In this document: one piece after another, positions 9,064-17,631 of the stretch
Numbering within the stretch: position 1 is the stretch's first letter
How the letters are laid out: every line of letters begins with the position of its first letter
NCBI GenBank assembly: GCA_903902315.1
Contig: CAIUUK010000043.1
Location: 1-38,134 of the forward strand
Direction: 5' to 3'
Source: an uncultured bacterium
GTDB taxonomy: Bacteria; Patescibacteriota; Minisyncoccia; Phycocordibacterales; PALSA-1337
DNA length: 38,134 bases
Notes under the pieces: model-generated
Database searches by the model: none
What the model was told of the DNA's origin: nothing
What the model saw: the letters and a program-made list of their open reading frames with translations, nothing else
Translations under genes and position numbers: made by a program

Positions 9064-9652
9064 AGCGGACAAACTGATACTTTGCATCGCGCGGGTTACC
9101 CGCGCGTGCAAGGCGACCTTTCACTACTAATTTAACTAGATATCTTGTCGCAGTCGCATCAGACACATACAGAAGTTTCTGAACATCGTCATTCGTAATA
9201 ATTTTCTTCTTTTGAGCAAACACCATGATCTTATCTAACTTCCTCTGTTTATTGAATTGGATATTAGCTTGAGCTTTGATGAGTAGGCTTTTAACAAATC
9301 CTGTTTGATTAAATTGCGCCGACGATTGCGTTTGCGGTGCTTGCGGAGTCAGTGGCGTCGGCGCAGACGGTGATGAAATTTCGCCCGCAGAAACAGTATT
9401 TTCAGGCTCTTTTTGAACTTCCGATATACTGCTTTTTGCCGTATTTACCACACCATTTTGATCTTCTACAGGAATAGGGGTTGGGGCGTTTATAGGCAAT
9501 TCTGGGGCTTCAGGTGGCAAATCGGTAGATGTAGAGCTATTTGGCTGACTAGTTGACTCGGAAACTAGTTTTTCCACCTCATTTGCTTGAGAATCCGCTG
9601 ATACCGTTGGTATTATGGGCGCCACATCTTGTTGTATCTCATCAGGTTGCAT
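9062..9652 (-). CDS. Pro/Ser-rich protein with C-terminal winged-helix/HTH-like domain
   Basis: Low-complexity N-term; KLDKIMVFAQKKKIITNDDVQKLLYVSDATATRYLVKLVVKGRLARAGNPRDAKYQF. Confidence 0.7.
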   Translation of the reverse strand: MQPDEIQQDVAPIIPTVSADSQANEVEKLVSESTSQPNSSTSTDLPPEAPELPINAPTPIPVEDQNGVVNTAKSSISEVQKEPENTVSAGEISSPSAPTPLTPQAPQTQSSAQFNQTGFVKSLLIKAQANIQFNKQRKLDKIMVFAQKKKIITNDDVQKLLYVSDATATRYLVKLVVKGRLARAGNPRDAKYQFVR

Positions 9653-9706
9653 AGAAATATTTTAACACGTTTTGCACAACTTAATTTTGCAAGTAAAACC
9701 ACCATT

Positions 9707-9947
9707 TTACATATATTCTTGATGATCAAATTTCTTCCTTGCAAATCGACCTGCAAGCAAAACTATACCTTCGGTTTGAAATCCTCCGCATTAGAAAGCT
9801 TGTATCTGATGAATTTTGATGATCCTCCTTCTGGTTCTATTTTCAACAACAATCCTTGAGCATCTCTTGAAAAAAAAGATCATTCTGTTGTTTCTTTCCT
9901 TGAGAAAATCCGCCATGCAAGATAAATTTAGTTTTAGTCTTTGTCAT
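9707..9947 (-). pseudogene. Possible decayed/frameshifted gene next to csaA
   Basis: ATG 1 nt after the csaA-like stop; MTKTKTKFILHGGFSQGKKQQNDLFFQEMLKDCC*, then protein-like segments in other frames (SFFSRDAQGLLLKIEPEGGSSKFIRYKLSNAEDFKPK; EGIVLLAGRFARKKFDHQEYM*). Confidence 0.5.
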
Positions 9948-9948
9948 A

Positions 9949-10284
9949 TTAAAATAATTTTCCGCCAATGATCGCGGTTTGCTTATCAGGCGTAACCAAT
10001 ATCACTTTTCCATCTTTATCAGGTACCCCAAGTGTAAGCACCTCTGATTCAAAAGGACCTATTTTACGAGGAGGAAAATTTACCACACCAAGTACAAGTT
10101 TTCCGACAAGTTCTTCTTTCTTATACAGTGACACAATCTGAACTGAAGAATTTTTGACGCCAACCTCTGCACCAAAATATATTTTAAGCTTATATGCAGG
10201 TTTTCTGGCTTCAGGAAAATCATTCACTTCAATAATCTTACCTACTCTAATATCTAATTTTTGAAAGTCTTCAATGGTTGCCAT
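9949..10284 (-). CDS. csaA: tRNA-binding domain protein (CsaA/EMAP-II OB-fold)
   Basis: FQKLDIRVGKIIEVNDFPEARKPAYKLKIYFG...VVNFPPRKIGPFESEVLTLG. Confidence 0.88.
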   Translation of the reverse strand: MATIEDFQKLDIRVGKIIEVNDFPEARKPAYKLKIYFGAEVGVKNSSVQIVSLYKKEELVGKLVLGVVNFPPRKIGPFESEVLTLGVPDKDGKVILVTPDKQTAIIGGKLF

Positions 10285-10288
10285 TTTA

Positions 10289-10942
10289 TTAATTTAAAGC
10301 CACATATTTACCTTCGCTAATTACATCAATGTTACCATCGACAACCTTTAGGGCCGATTGATCATCAAGTGCATATATTTTTCGTGTCAGTGTCTTAGCA
10401 ACTTCCCTTGCCTTCTCTTCCATACGATTTGGAAAGAATGGCGAGTTTAAGTGTGGAAGAAAATAGAAATCAACATAATTCAATCCGTCCATAGGATTTT
10501 CTTCCATATCATCTCCATAAATTATCTGGGATAGTCTCAATGCAAGATCAGGATTAGTAACCATACTGCCAGCACTTGATCCGGCATACACCTTTGTCTT
10601 GAGTAACTCGGGAAGAATTTTTGCGAGGCCTGATTTATTTATCCACTTCATGAGGTGATATGTGTTACCTCCATTGAAAAACAAAACATCTGCCTCTTCT
10701 AGTTGAGGCTTCCAGATGTCTTCTGGAACGGCAGAGATATCAACAATACTTACCGACTTGAAACCTTGTTTATGGATATTATTGAGATCATTAATGAACC
10801 ACTCCTTATCTCCAGTCTCGACATTTGAGGCTGTGGGTATAAAAGCGACACTGGTATCGGCAGGCTTTTTTCCGACCAAATCAAAAAGTGCTTCTGAGAT
10901 TAATTTATTGGTTAGCCCTGATGACGTAAGAAGTAGTTTCAT
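10289..10942 (-). CDS. Peptidase E-like (S51)/type 1 glutamine amidotransferase-like protein
   Basis: LFFNGGNTYHLMKW; AGSSAGSMV nucleophile motif. Confidence 0.85.
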   Translation of the reverse strand: MKLLLTSSGLTNKLISEALFDLVGKKPADTSVAFIPTASNVETGDKEWFINDLNNIHKQGFKSVSIVDISAVPEDIWKPQLEEADVLFFNGGNTYHLMKWINKSGLAKILPELLKTKVYAGSSAGSMVTNPDLALRLSQIIYGDDMEENPMDGLNYVDFYFLPHLNSPFFPNRMEEKAREVAKTLTRKIYALDDQSALKVVDGNIDVISEGKYVALN

Positions 10943-10949
10943 AATACAA

Positions 10950-11666
10950 TTATAACATGTTCAGTAAATCATCTTTCCACCCACGTCTTTCTGGCGTACT
11001 TAAGAATAACTCAGATGGACAAGTTGTTTTCAGATTAATTTCACAATGACCAAATATTCTGTCTTTTGAAACTTGAGGATAATTATTTTTAATTAGACCA
11101 GCAACAACCTCTAGTTCTTTCTTATCTGGTGCGGAATACTCATGATCATCATCAATGCAAATAGCTATACTTCTACAATTTATATCCCATTTACCAGCCT
11201 GCCAACCAATTTCATTGTCATTCAGTAACCGATCACACGTGCCATCTGCACGGATTATCCAGTGATATGGCCAAAACACTTGCTCCCCATTACGTATATG
11301 ATCAGAGTAAATAGGCTCTCTTTTTTTACGTTTTGCGTAAGCTGGTGCATATAGACGTACAAGCTCAATTGCCGATAATCGCTCTTTCGAAAGCCCTTCC
11401 GGGTTACTAGTATGGTGTATAATAATTGTATCTATAGGCTTTCGTTCTTGATTCCATTTTTTTCCACTTATTCCGAGAGCAACTTTGCCCTCTCTTAATT
11501 TTTCTTCAAAAAAAGAATATACAACATCTTTCAGTTTATTAACCTCGGTCTTATCATGAGAGCGTAAGACATTCAAAGCTTCAATTATTTGTGGTACCTC
11601 ATCATACCAAAAAGGATTTTGGATTTTCTTTTCCCATTCTATTATGTCAAATAATTTTATAGTCAT
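10950..11666 (-). CDS. N-acetylmuramoyl-L-alanine amidase-like (Amidase_2/PGRP) protein, no obvious signal peptide
   Basis: IDTIIIHHTSNPEG; PYHWIIRADGT; IFGHCEINLKTTCPSELF. Confidence 0.8.
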   Translation of the reverse strand: MTIKLFDIIEWEKKIQNPFWYDEVPQIIEALNVLRSHDKTEVNKLKDVVYSFFEEKLREGKVALGISGKKWNQERKPIDTIIIHHTSNPEGLSKERLSAIELVRLYAPAYAKRKKREPIYSDHIRNGEQVFWPYHWIIRADGTCDRLLNDNEIGWQAGKWDINCRSIAICIDDDHEYSAPDKKELEVVAGLIKNNYPQVSKDRIFGHCEINLKTTCPSELFLSTPERRGWKDDLLNML

Positions 11667-11984
11667 TTAATTATCTAGCGAATAAACATCTAAAGCAACC
11701 TCTTCATATGGATGCGCCGACTTAATAGCATTGATCACATCATCAACTAGATAAGCTTTGCATATTACCTCAATTCTATCTTCTTCTACAGATTCAAGAT
11801 TACCAACTTTCCCTATATGTGGATTAGCACCTGCTTCTGGCTTAAATCTACCAGTTCCACGAATAGAAAACGAACAAAATGAGTATTTACCTAGTTGTCC
11901 AGCACCTGCATTACCAATAGCTTCTCGTACTTGGTCCGCATGTGATAGTGGAACATAGACTACAATTTTTTTATTCTTAACCAT
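11667..11984 (-). CDS. YqfO/NIF3-insert-like (CutA-fold) protein
   Basis: VYVPLSHADQVREAIGNAGAGQLGKYSFCSFSIRGTGRFKPEAGANPHIG...HPYEEVALDVY. Confidence 0.85.
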   Translation of the reverse strand: MVKNKKIVVYVPLSHADQVREAIGNAGAGQLGKYSFCSFSIRGTGRFKPEAGANPHIGKVGNLESVEEDRIEVICKAYLVDDVINAIKSAHPYEEVALDVYSLDN

Positions 11985-12058
11985 ATAGCTATTCTACTCG
12001 AAAATTTACTTCTTAGAAACCATATACACCAATATAAATTACCTGATTACTACCAATA

Positions 12059-12098
12059 GTTCGAATCTCTGACCCATCGAGGTGTAAGAGATTTGAAC
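12059..12098. repeat. Inverted repeat built from tRNA T-arm-like sequence
   Basis: GTTCGAATCTCTGAC, 10-nt loop, GTAAGAGATTTGAAC; the right arm is an exact 15-nt copy of part of the adjacent tRNA-Ser. Confidence 0.7.
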
Positions 12099-12156
12099 CA
12101 ACTTCAGAGAATGGCTATAAATATAGGCTCTCGAGTCTACCGATACTAAAAACTGT

Positions 12157-12246
12157 TGGCGGAGGGTAAGAGATTTGAACTCTTGATACCCGTTAAGGTA
12201 TGCCACCTTTCCAAGGTGGTGCACTAGACCACTATGCGAACCCTCC
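12157..12246 (-). tRNA. tRNA-Ser (anticodon GGA), CCA encoded
   Basis: GGAGGGTTCGCATAGTGGTCTAGTGCACCACCTTGGAAAGGTGGCATACCTTAACGGGTATCAAGAGTTCAAATCTCTTACCCTCCGCCA; long variable arm; 7-bp acceptor with discriminator G. Confidence 0.95.
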
Positions 12247-12287
12247 ATACATATATAGATTACTTGTTATAAATTAAATACACAACT

Positions 12288-12548
12288 TTATCGATAGACG
12301 CTGTGATCACCAATTTTCAAAAAGCGAACCCCTCCTCTATCAGCATAAGTAAAGACGATTCGCATTGTGTAATCAACAGAAAAGGAAAAGTAGTCGGCCA
12401 ATTGACCCTTGAGTTTATGTGTCCTCAATGAAGAATGTTTTTGATTCTCAATAAATAAATCAATCTTCTTTAGTGCATGATCACCAGTCTTTTTGTCTAA
12501 CCGCTCGAATTGTTTAACAAAACCTGGAGAATAAACGATCTTAAGCAT
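12288..12548 (-). CDS. RelE/ParE superfamily (YafQ-like) mRNA interferase toxin
   Basis: MLKIVYSPGFVKQFERLDKKTGDHALKKIDLFIENQKHSSLRTHKLKGQLADYFSFSVDYTMRIVFTY; overlaps antitoxin. Confidence 0.85.
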   Translation of the reverse strand: MLKIVYSPGFVKQFERLDKKTGDHALKKIDLFIENQKHSSLRTHKLKGQLADYFSFSVDYTMRIVFTYADRGGVRFLKIGDHSVYR

Positions 12549-12768
12549 GCTTCTTCTTTTTTAAGATCTCTTTTAGATCACCAGTATAAAATAATCCGTT
12601 ATCAATATCTTTAGAGGCTTGTAATATTTCATCGATTTCCCACTGCTCCTGCAGCTTTCTAACAGCCTTACGTATAGCCTGAGCACGATTCTCTACATCT
12701 CCTACAGAAATCATGTTGTCTATAAATTTTATGAGTTCTGTGGGCATTGGCACTGATATTGTAGTCAT
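12541..12768 (-). CDS. Ribbon-helix-helix (CopG/ParD-like) antitoxin
   Basis: MTTISVPMPTELIKFIDNMISVGDVENRAQAIRKAVRKLQEQ; 8-bp overlap with toxin ORF. Confidence 0.8.
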   Translation of the reverse strand: MTTISVPMPTELIKFIDNMISVGDVENRAQAIRKAVRKLQEQWEIDEILQASKDIDNGLFYTGDLKEILKKKKHA

Positions 12769-12841
12769 AATTTATATATATTATCTTATATGACATAATA
12801 ATACATTATCATATATCTGAAATCAATACTACCTCTTTGTG

Positions 12842-12907
12842 AAAATTTTATCGTTTCTTTAGCAAAATTTGATCATTTCTTTATCAAAATTTTATCAGTT
12901 CTTTATC
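12842..12907 (+). repeat. Three tandem 22-bp repeats
   Basis: AAAATTTTATCGTTTCTTTAGC / AAAATTTGATCATTTCTTTATC / AAAATTTTATCAGTTCTTTATC. Confidence 0.85.
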
Positions 12908-12928
12908 GCCATCATTTATCCTATATGC

Positions 12929-14005
12929 ATGATCAATATAAACATAGATACATTTCATGCTCATCCACCAATCCACATCATGGCCAGTTATTCCATATCT
13001 CCGCAAGGACTAACTCCGTCAGAAGTTAAAAACGCTTATCACTTACCAACAACTGGTGGATCTGGAACTATTGCTATAGTTGACGCTTTCAATAGTCAAA
13101 CTATAGAAAACGACCTTGGCGTTTTCAGTAAACAATTTTCTTTACCAGCTTGCACTACGAAAAATAAATGCTTAGAAATCCACGAGATGAACACAAAATC
13201 AAAAAGTGACTCTGGTTGGTCTACAGAAACGGCTTTGGATGTTGAATGGGCTCACGCCATAGCTCCACAATCAAAAATTCTACTAATAGAAGCTAGTAGT
13301 GACAGTGGTACAAATCTTTTAAAAGCTGTCGATTATGCTGTATCCAGAAAAGACGTAGTTAGCCTATCCATGAGTTGGGGTGGCGATGAATTCAAAGGCG
13401 AGACAGATCTAGATAAACATTTTGTTAGCTCATCGGCCTCACACCCAATATCCTTTTTTGCCTCGTCGGGTGATGATGGTACTGGAGCAAGTTGGCCAGC
13501 CGTATCACCTAATGTCATAGCAGTAGGTGGAACCAGCCTAAACATAAGTAACAATGGGTTATTTATCTCTGAAAAAGCGTGGACTGGAAGCGGTGGAGGT
13601 GCCAGTCTTTATGAAAATGAACCGACTTATCAGGTCTCATATTCTATCCCACGGACAAATGGCAAAAGAGCTATACCTGATGTCTCCTTTGCGGCAGACC
13701 CTGTTCATGGTTTCTCTGTTTACCAAGGCAAAAGATGGTCAATAGTAGGAGGTACTTCAGCTGGTGCACCACAATGGGCTGCCATAGCCTCACTTTCTAC
13801 AGGTTCAAAAAAATCTATACAAAATACTACTAGTGCTGGGATAACATCTGCAAAATTATATACAGATAAAACAAATATTCTTAACAATTTATTTTTCCGA
13901 GATATTGTCAGTGGAAAAAACGGCACCTGTACTTATTATTGCCAAGCCAGAACCAGATACGATTATGTAACTGGTCTTGGATCACCTCTCACCTATTTGT
14001 TTTAA
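12929..14005 (+). CDS. Sedolisin (peptidase S53)-like serine-carboxyl protease without an evident prodomain
   Basis: STETALDVEWAHAIAP (Glu/Asp), ASSGDDGTGASWPA, GGTSAGAPQWAA (Ser), C-terminal RDIVSGKNG...YDYVTGLGSP Ca-site-like; start uncertain (TTG 12869, ATG 12929 or ATG 12980). Confidence 0.8.
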   Translation: MININIDTFHAHPPIHIMASYSISPQGLTPSEVKNAYHLPTTGGSGTIAIVDAFNSQTIENDLGVFSKQFSLPACTTKNKCLEIHEMNTKSKSDSGWSTETALDVEWAHAIAPQSKILLIEASSDSGTNLLKAVDYAVSRKDVVSLSMSWGGDEFKGETDLDKHFVSSSASHPISFFASSGDDGTGASWPAVSPNVIAVGGTSLNISNNGLFISEKAWTGSGGGASLYENEPTYQVSYSIPRTNGKRAIPDVSFAADPVHGFSVYQGKRWSIVGGTSAGAPQWAAIASLSTGSKKSIQNTTSAGITSAKLYTDKTNILNNLFFRDIVSGKNGTCTYYCQARTRYDYVTGLGSPLTYLF

Positions 14006-14019
14006 CTACTTTTTTCAGT

Positions 14020-14706
14020 CTATTTTACTGTACTTTCATCTTGACCAGCTGGAGTTGTAACCACACCAAATGATTTAACCATAGTTGTAAAATCATTATC
14101 TGATGAAGTTGTTATAGCTTTGTTGTTATTCTGAGCCTGGATAACATTTGAACCAGTTAGACCTTTAGTTGAAGGCGCGAGAGCTATAGAAGCAAATGAA
14201 AAGATGTAACATACATCACCTTGCTGAAGTGAATACATGTGATTAAAATAAACACGACCTTGAACTGTATTACTCATAGTAATTGAGTTGAATATATTTG
14301 TACCAACTTTTACACTACTACGACTTTGAATTGTCGTAACTGGTGGAAAAGCACAAGTTCCTGAAAAAGCTTGGATGTTTGCTTGGAGTGTAGCCACTGT
14401 TGAAACCTGTGTCTGATCAACTGGAATAACGAAAGTAACACCAGCATTTGCTTCTTCCTTTTCCCATGTACTAGGATAATTTACAGAAAAACCAAGCTCA
14501 GCATTTTGGTATTGAGAAACTGATCCAGAAACCTTTGTTGTCTCTGATACGGCTACAGGAGTACCTGGTTGTGCGACACTAGTTGGAGATGAGACTCCAC
14601 TGTTGTCAATTGGTGCTGGTGTACCACCTCTGCGCATCCACACGCCGACCAAAATAATAATAACAATGACAATAATACCTATAATAATATTCTTGATTGA
14701 TTTCAT
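14020..14706 (-). CDS. N-terminally membrane-anchored hypothetical protein
   Basis: MKSIKNIIIGIIVIVIIILVGVWM TM followed by an extracellular-like domain (NAELGFSVNYPSTWEKEE). Confidence 0.7.
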   Translation of the reverse strand: MKSIKNIIIGIIVIVIIILVGVWMRRGGTPAPIDNSGVSSPTSVAQPGTPVAVSETTKVSGSVSQYQNAELGFSVNYPSTWEKEEANAGVTFVIPVDQTQVSTVATLQANIQAFSGTCAFPPVTTIQSRSSVKVGTNIFNSITMSNTVQGRVYFNHMYSLQQGDVCYIFSFASIALAPSTKGLTGSNVIQAQNNNKAITTSSDNDFTTMVKSFGVVTTPAGQDESTVK

Positions 14707-14768
14707 AATAATTAGAATGAATTAAGTAAGCTTATGAGTAAACTAATAATCTGCGTGATTATAATAGA

Positions 14769-15473
14769 CTAATATACCACAACCTTAAAGCTATTGACCA
14801 TACCCTCAAAAACACTCAAAACTGCCTCCAAATCAGTCTGATGTTGTGCGTCATACCTTGCAATCAAAGACTGATCACCAACATACAAACCTGCACCATT
14901 TGAACCATGATCAAGTAAATCGATATGATAACAATAACTTCCAGATGTCATATCATATGCCAATTCCCTGTAAATATTACCAGCGGCCACATCACCCCCT
15001 TCCTGTCTATTAAATGTATAACCATTCGCTGTAACGGTTGCCAATTTTGCATTTATTACATCTGGACATGTTGAGGACGCGACTACACTTATCTTTACAT
15101 CATCCAATAGTGGCCAATGAAAATATTTATCTTTTGGAAAAGCTACTATCAATGTTCCAGGTGTTCCAGTGTTAATAACTAGATCTTTTGGATATTGAAT
15201 ACTGTAACCAAGTTCATTGTCTGTATATGTCGTCCATAAAGTCGTGCCTATGGTCGAAGTTGCAGGATCGAGTTGAGACATGTCTGTCAATCCAAAATAA
15301 TCAGGCGAAGAGCTCGCAGAATCAACCACTTCACCCACCGATGAAGATGCCAGAAGTTGTGGTGGTAAGGCTACATGTCTAGTATAAGTAAAATTAACCG
15401 CAAACTGATACAAGAAAGCTACGAGTATACCTAAAACTATCAAACAAAGAACATAGATTATAATTTTTCGCAT
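14769..15473 (-). CDS. N-terminally membrane-anchored hypothetical protein, similar layout to the 14020-14706 product
   Basis: MRKIIIYVLCLIVLGILVAFLYQF TM; DNELGYSIQYPKDL similar to NAELGFSVNYPSTW. Confidence 0.7.
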   Translation of the reverse strand: MRKIIIYVLCLIVLGILVAFLYQFAVNFTYTRHVALPPQLLASSSVGEVVDSASSSPDYFGLTDMSQLDPATSTIGTTLWTTYTDNELGYSIQYPKDLVINTGTPGTLIVAFPKDKYFHWPLLDDVKISVVASSTCPDVINAKLATVTANGYTFNRQEGGDVAAGNIYRELAYDMTSGSYCYHIDLLDHGSNGAGLYVGDQSLIARYDAQHQTDLEAVLSVFEGMVNSFKVVVY

Positions 15474-15518
15474 AAATAACATTGTAGCATGTCTTCTGAC
15501 ATGAGCCTGTTCACAATC

Positions 15519-15547
15519 TTGCACCAGAAGTTCTCATATGCTATATT
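15519..15547 (+). promoter_or_regulatory. secG promoter giving a probable leaderless mRNA
   Basis: TTGCAC-17 nt-TATATT; -10 ends 8 nt before the ATG at 15556. Confidence 0.6.
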
Positions 15548-15555
15548 GTCATGCA

Positions 15556-15777
15556 ATGAAGTCTCTCCTACCTTATATCCAGATATTGCTGTCCGTATTT
15601 TTAATTGCAGTTATCCTTATTCAACGCACTGGCGCACAAGTTGGTGGCGCTTTTGGTGGTAGTGATAACCTAAGTTCTGCATATCACACCCGTAGAGGTC
15701 TGGAAAAGTGGCTCTTCATTGGCACAGTTATCATCGCTATCCTATTTGCTGTTTCAGCTTTGATCAACCTTATCTAG
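15556..15777 (+). CDS. secG: Preprotein translocase subunit SecG
   Basis: MKSLLPYIQILLSVFLIAVILIQRTGAQVGGAFGGSDNLSSAYHTRRGLEKWLFIGTVIIAILF; two TM segments. Confidence 0.88.
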   Translation: MKSLLPYIQILLSVFLIAVILIQRTGAQVGGAFGGSDNLSSAYHTRRGLEKWLFIGTVIIAILFAVSALINLI

Positions 15778-15799
15778 TTTTTTATTCCTAATCACTTCC

Positions 15800-17575
15800 G
15801 TGATTGAACAACCCCAAAAAGAGTTCCGTCTAAAACGCGGCGATCATATATTGAATTACATATCAAAATTCTCAGCAACAGAGAGGGCTATTTTTAGTGC
15901 ATTTGTCATAATTACTTGTATATCAGCCGTCCTTTTAACTATCAAAGCTAGTGACTTATTTAAAACTGAGATACCAGCCGTTGGTGGCGAACTTCGTGAA
16001 GGTGAAATTGGTCTACCTCGTACAATCAACCCAGTACTTGCTGTTTCAGATACAGATCATGACATTTCAGCTCTAGCTTACACAGGTCTTACCAGATATG
16101 AACATGGCTCATTTGTATCAGACCTCGCATCAACATGGACCATTTCAACTGATGGTTTAACATACGATTTTATTCTTAAACCTCATATAAAATTCCAAGA
16201 TAACAATCCTTTAACCACTGATGATGTCGCTTTTACTATTCAAAAAATTCAAGATCCAGCTCTCAAAAGTCCTCACCAAGCAGATTGGGCAAATGTAACA
16301 GTCAAAGTAATTTCTTCAACAGAAATTCAATTCATACTCAAACAACCGTACAGTGGTTTTTTGGCCAACACTACTATCGGTATCATTCCTAAACATATTT
16401 GGGGTGGAGTTAGTGATGATCAATTCATCTTCAGTCAATACAACATAAATCCAATAGGATCTGGCCCATACAAAATTTCATCTATCAACAGAGATTCTAG
16501 TGGTATACCAACTTCATATAATCTTGAACTTTGGAATGGTTACTACGGACTCCATCCTTTTATAAAGGTGATCTCTTTCTATTTCTATTCAAATCAAGAC
16601 AAAGCTCTTTTGGCTCTAAACGGTGGATACATAGATTGTGTTCCTTCAATTAATCCATCTGTAGCATACAAGCTCGCTTCAAATACTGCAGAAAGTTACA
16701 CAGTGCTCGATGCTCCTCTACCCAGAATCTTTGGCGTATTTTTCAATCAAAATCAATCAACTGTTCTGGCTGATCCAATAGTTCGTACTGCTCTCGATAT
16801 GGCTACAGACAGAAACGCTATAGTAAAAGAAATACTTTATGGTTACGGTATACCAGATCATGGACCAATTCCATCACAATTACTTTCTGATATAAATCAA
16901 AACAATCACACAATTTCAACAACTTCATCAGAGAATAATTCTGCAGATATTTCAGGAGCCCAGATTTTACTTGAAAAAAATGGTTGGAAAAAGAACCAAA
17001 ATGGTATATATGAAAAAAAGCCATCAAAAACGAAAACAGCTTCGACCACCCTTTCATTTGATATATATACTGCTGATTCACCTGATCTAGTCGCCACTGC
17101 AAAAATGCTAAAAGACCAGTGGAGTAAAATTGGTGTGCAAATAGATGTTCAGATATTTGATTCTTCAGATTTGTATCAAAACATAATTCGTCCTCGTAAA
17201 TACGATGCATTACTCTTTGGTGAACAAATCGGCAAAGATCGTGACTTATACGCCTTCTGGCATTCTTCACAAAGAAACGCTCCAGGACTAAATGTTGCTC
17301 AGTATTCAAATAGTAAAGTTGATGCTCTCCTTTCTGATATTCGTTCAACAATCAGTACAACAACCCTTTCCTCAGATTATACAAAACTTGATCAATCTAT
17401 TCGTGCTGATATGCCGGCTATATTTCTATATTCTCCTGATTTTATATATGCAGTACCAAAAGCTCTCAATGGTATTCACATAGATTCAATCGTCACACCA
17501 AGTGATCATTGGAATACAGTATCAGATTGGTATATCGAAACAGAAAAAGTATGGAACATTTTTACAAGAAATTAA
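15800..17575 (+). CDS. ABC transporter substrate-binding protein, family 5 (oligopeptide-type)
   Basis: Single N-terminal TM; YTGLTRYEHGSFVSDLASTWTISTDGLTYDFILKPHIKFQDNNPLTTDDVAFTIQKI; GTG start. Confidence 0.9.
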   Translation: MIEQPQKEFRLKRGDHILNYISKFSATERAIFSAFVIITCISAVLLTIKASDLFKTEIPAVGGELREGEIGLPRTINPVLAVSDTDHDISALAYTGLTRYEHGSFVSDLASTWTISTDGLTYDFILKPHIKFQDNNPLTTDDVAFTIQKIQDPALKSPHQADWANVTVKVISSTEIQFILKQPYSGFLANTTIGIIPKHIWGGVSDDQFIFSQYNINPIGSGPYKISSINRDSSGIPTSYNLELWNGYYGLHPFIKVISFYFYSNQDKALLALNGGYIDCVPSINPSVAYKLASNTAESYTVLDAPLPRIFGVFFNQNQSTVLADPIVRTALDMATDRNAIVKEILYGYGIPDHGPIPSQLLSDINQNNHTISTTSSENNSADISGAQILLEKNGWKKNQNGIYEKKPSKTKTASTTLSFDIYTADSPDLVATAKMLKDQWSKIGVQIDVQIFDSSDLYQNIIRPRKYDALLFGEQIGKDRDLYAFWHSSQRNAPGLNVAQYSNSKVDALLSDIRSTISTTTLSSDYTKLDQSIRADMPAIFLYSPDFIYAVPKALNGIHIDSIVTPSDHWNTVSDWYIETEKVWNIFTRN

Positions 17576-17631
17576 ACTGACAAAAATAATTATTAACATT
17601 ATAGATCTTAAGATTTTATAGACCAACAAAA

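Noticed and set aside
9629-9859. 76-aa plus-strand ORF
   Set aside because: Antisense to the decayed minus-strand gene; starts inside the winged-helix gene.
12039-12248. 69-aa minus-strand ORF
   Set aside because: Spans the tRNA-Ser gene and the T-arm repeats; no protein-like features.
16818-17351. 177-aa ORF antisense to the substrate-binding protein gene
   Set aside because: Opposite a well-supported SBP_bac_5 gene; composition looks like an antisense artefact of an AT-rich gene.
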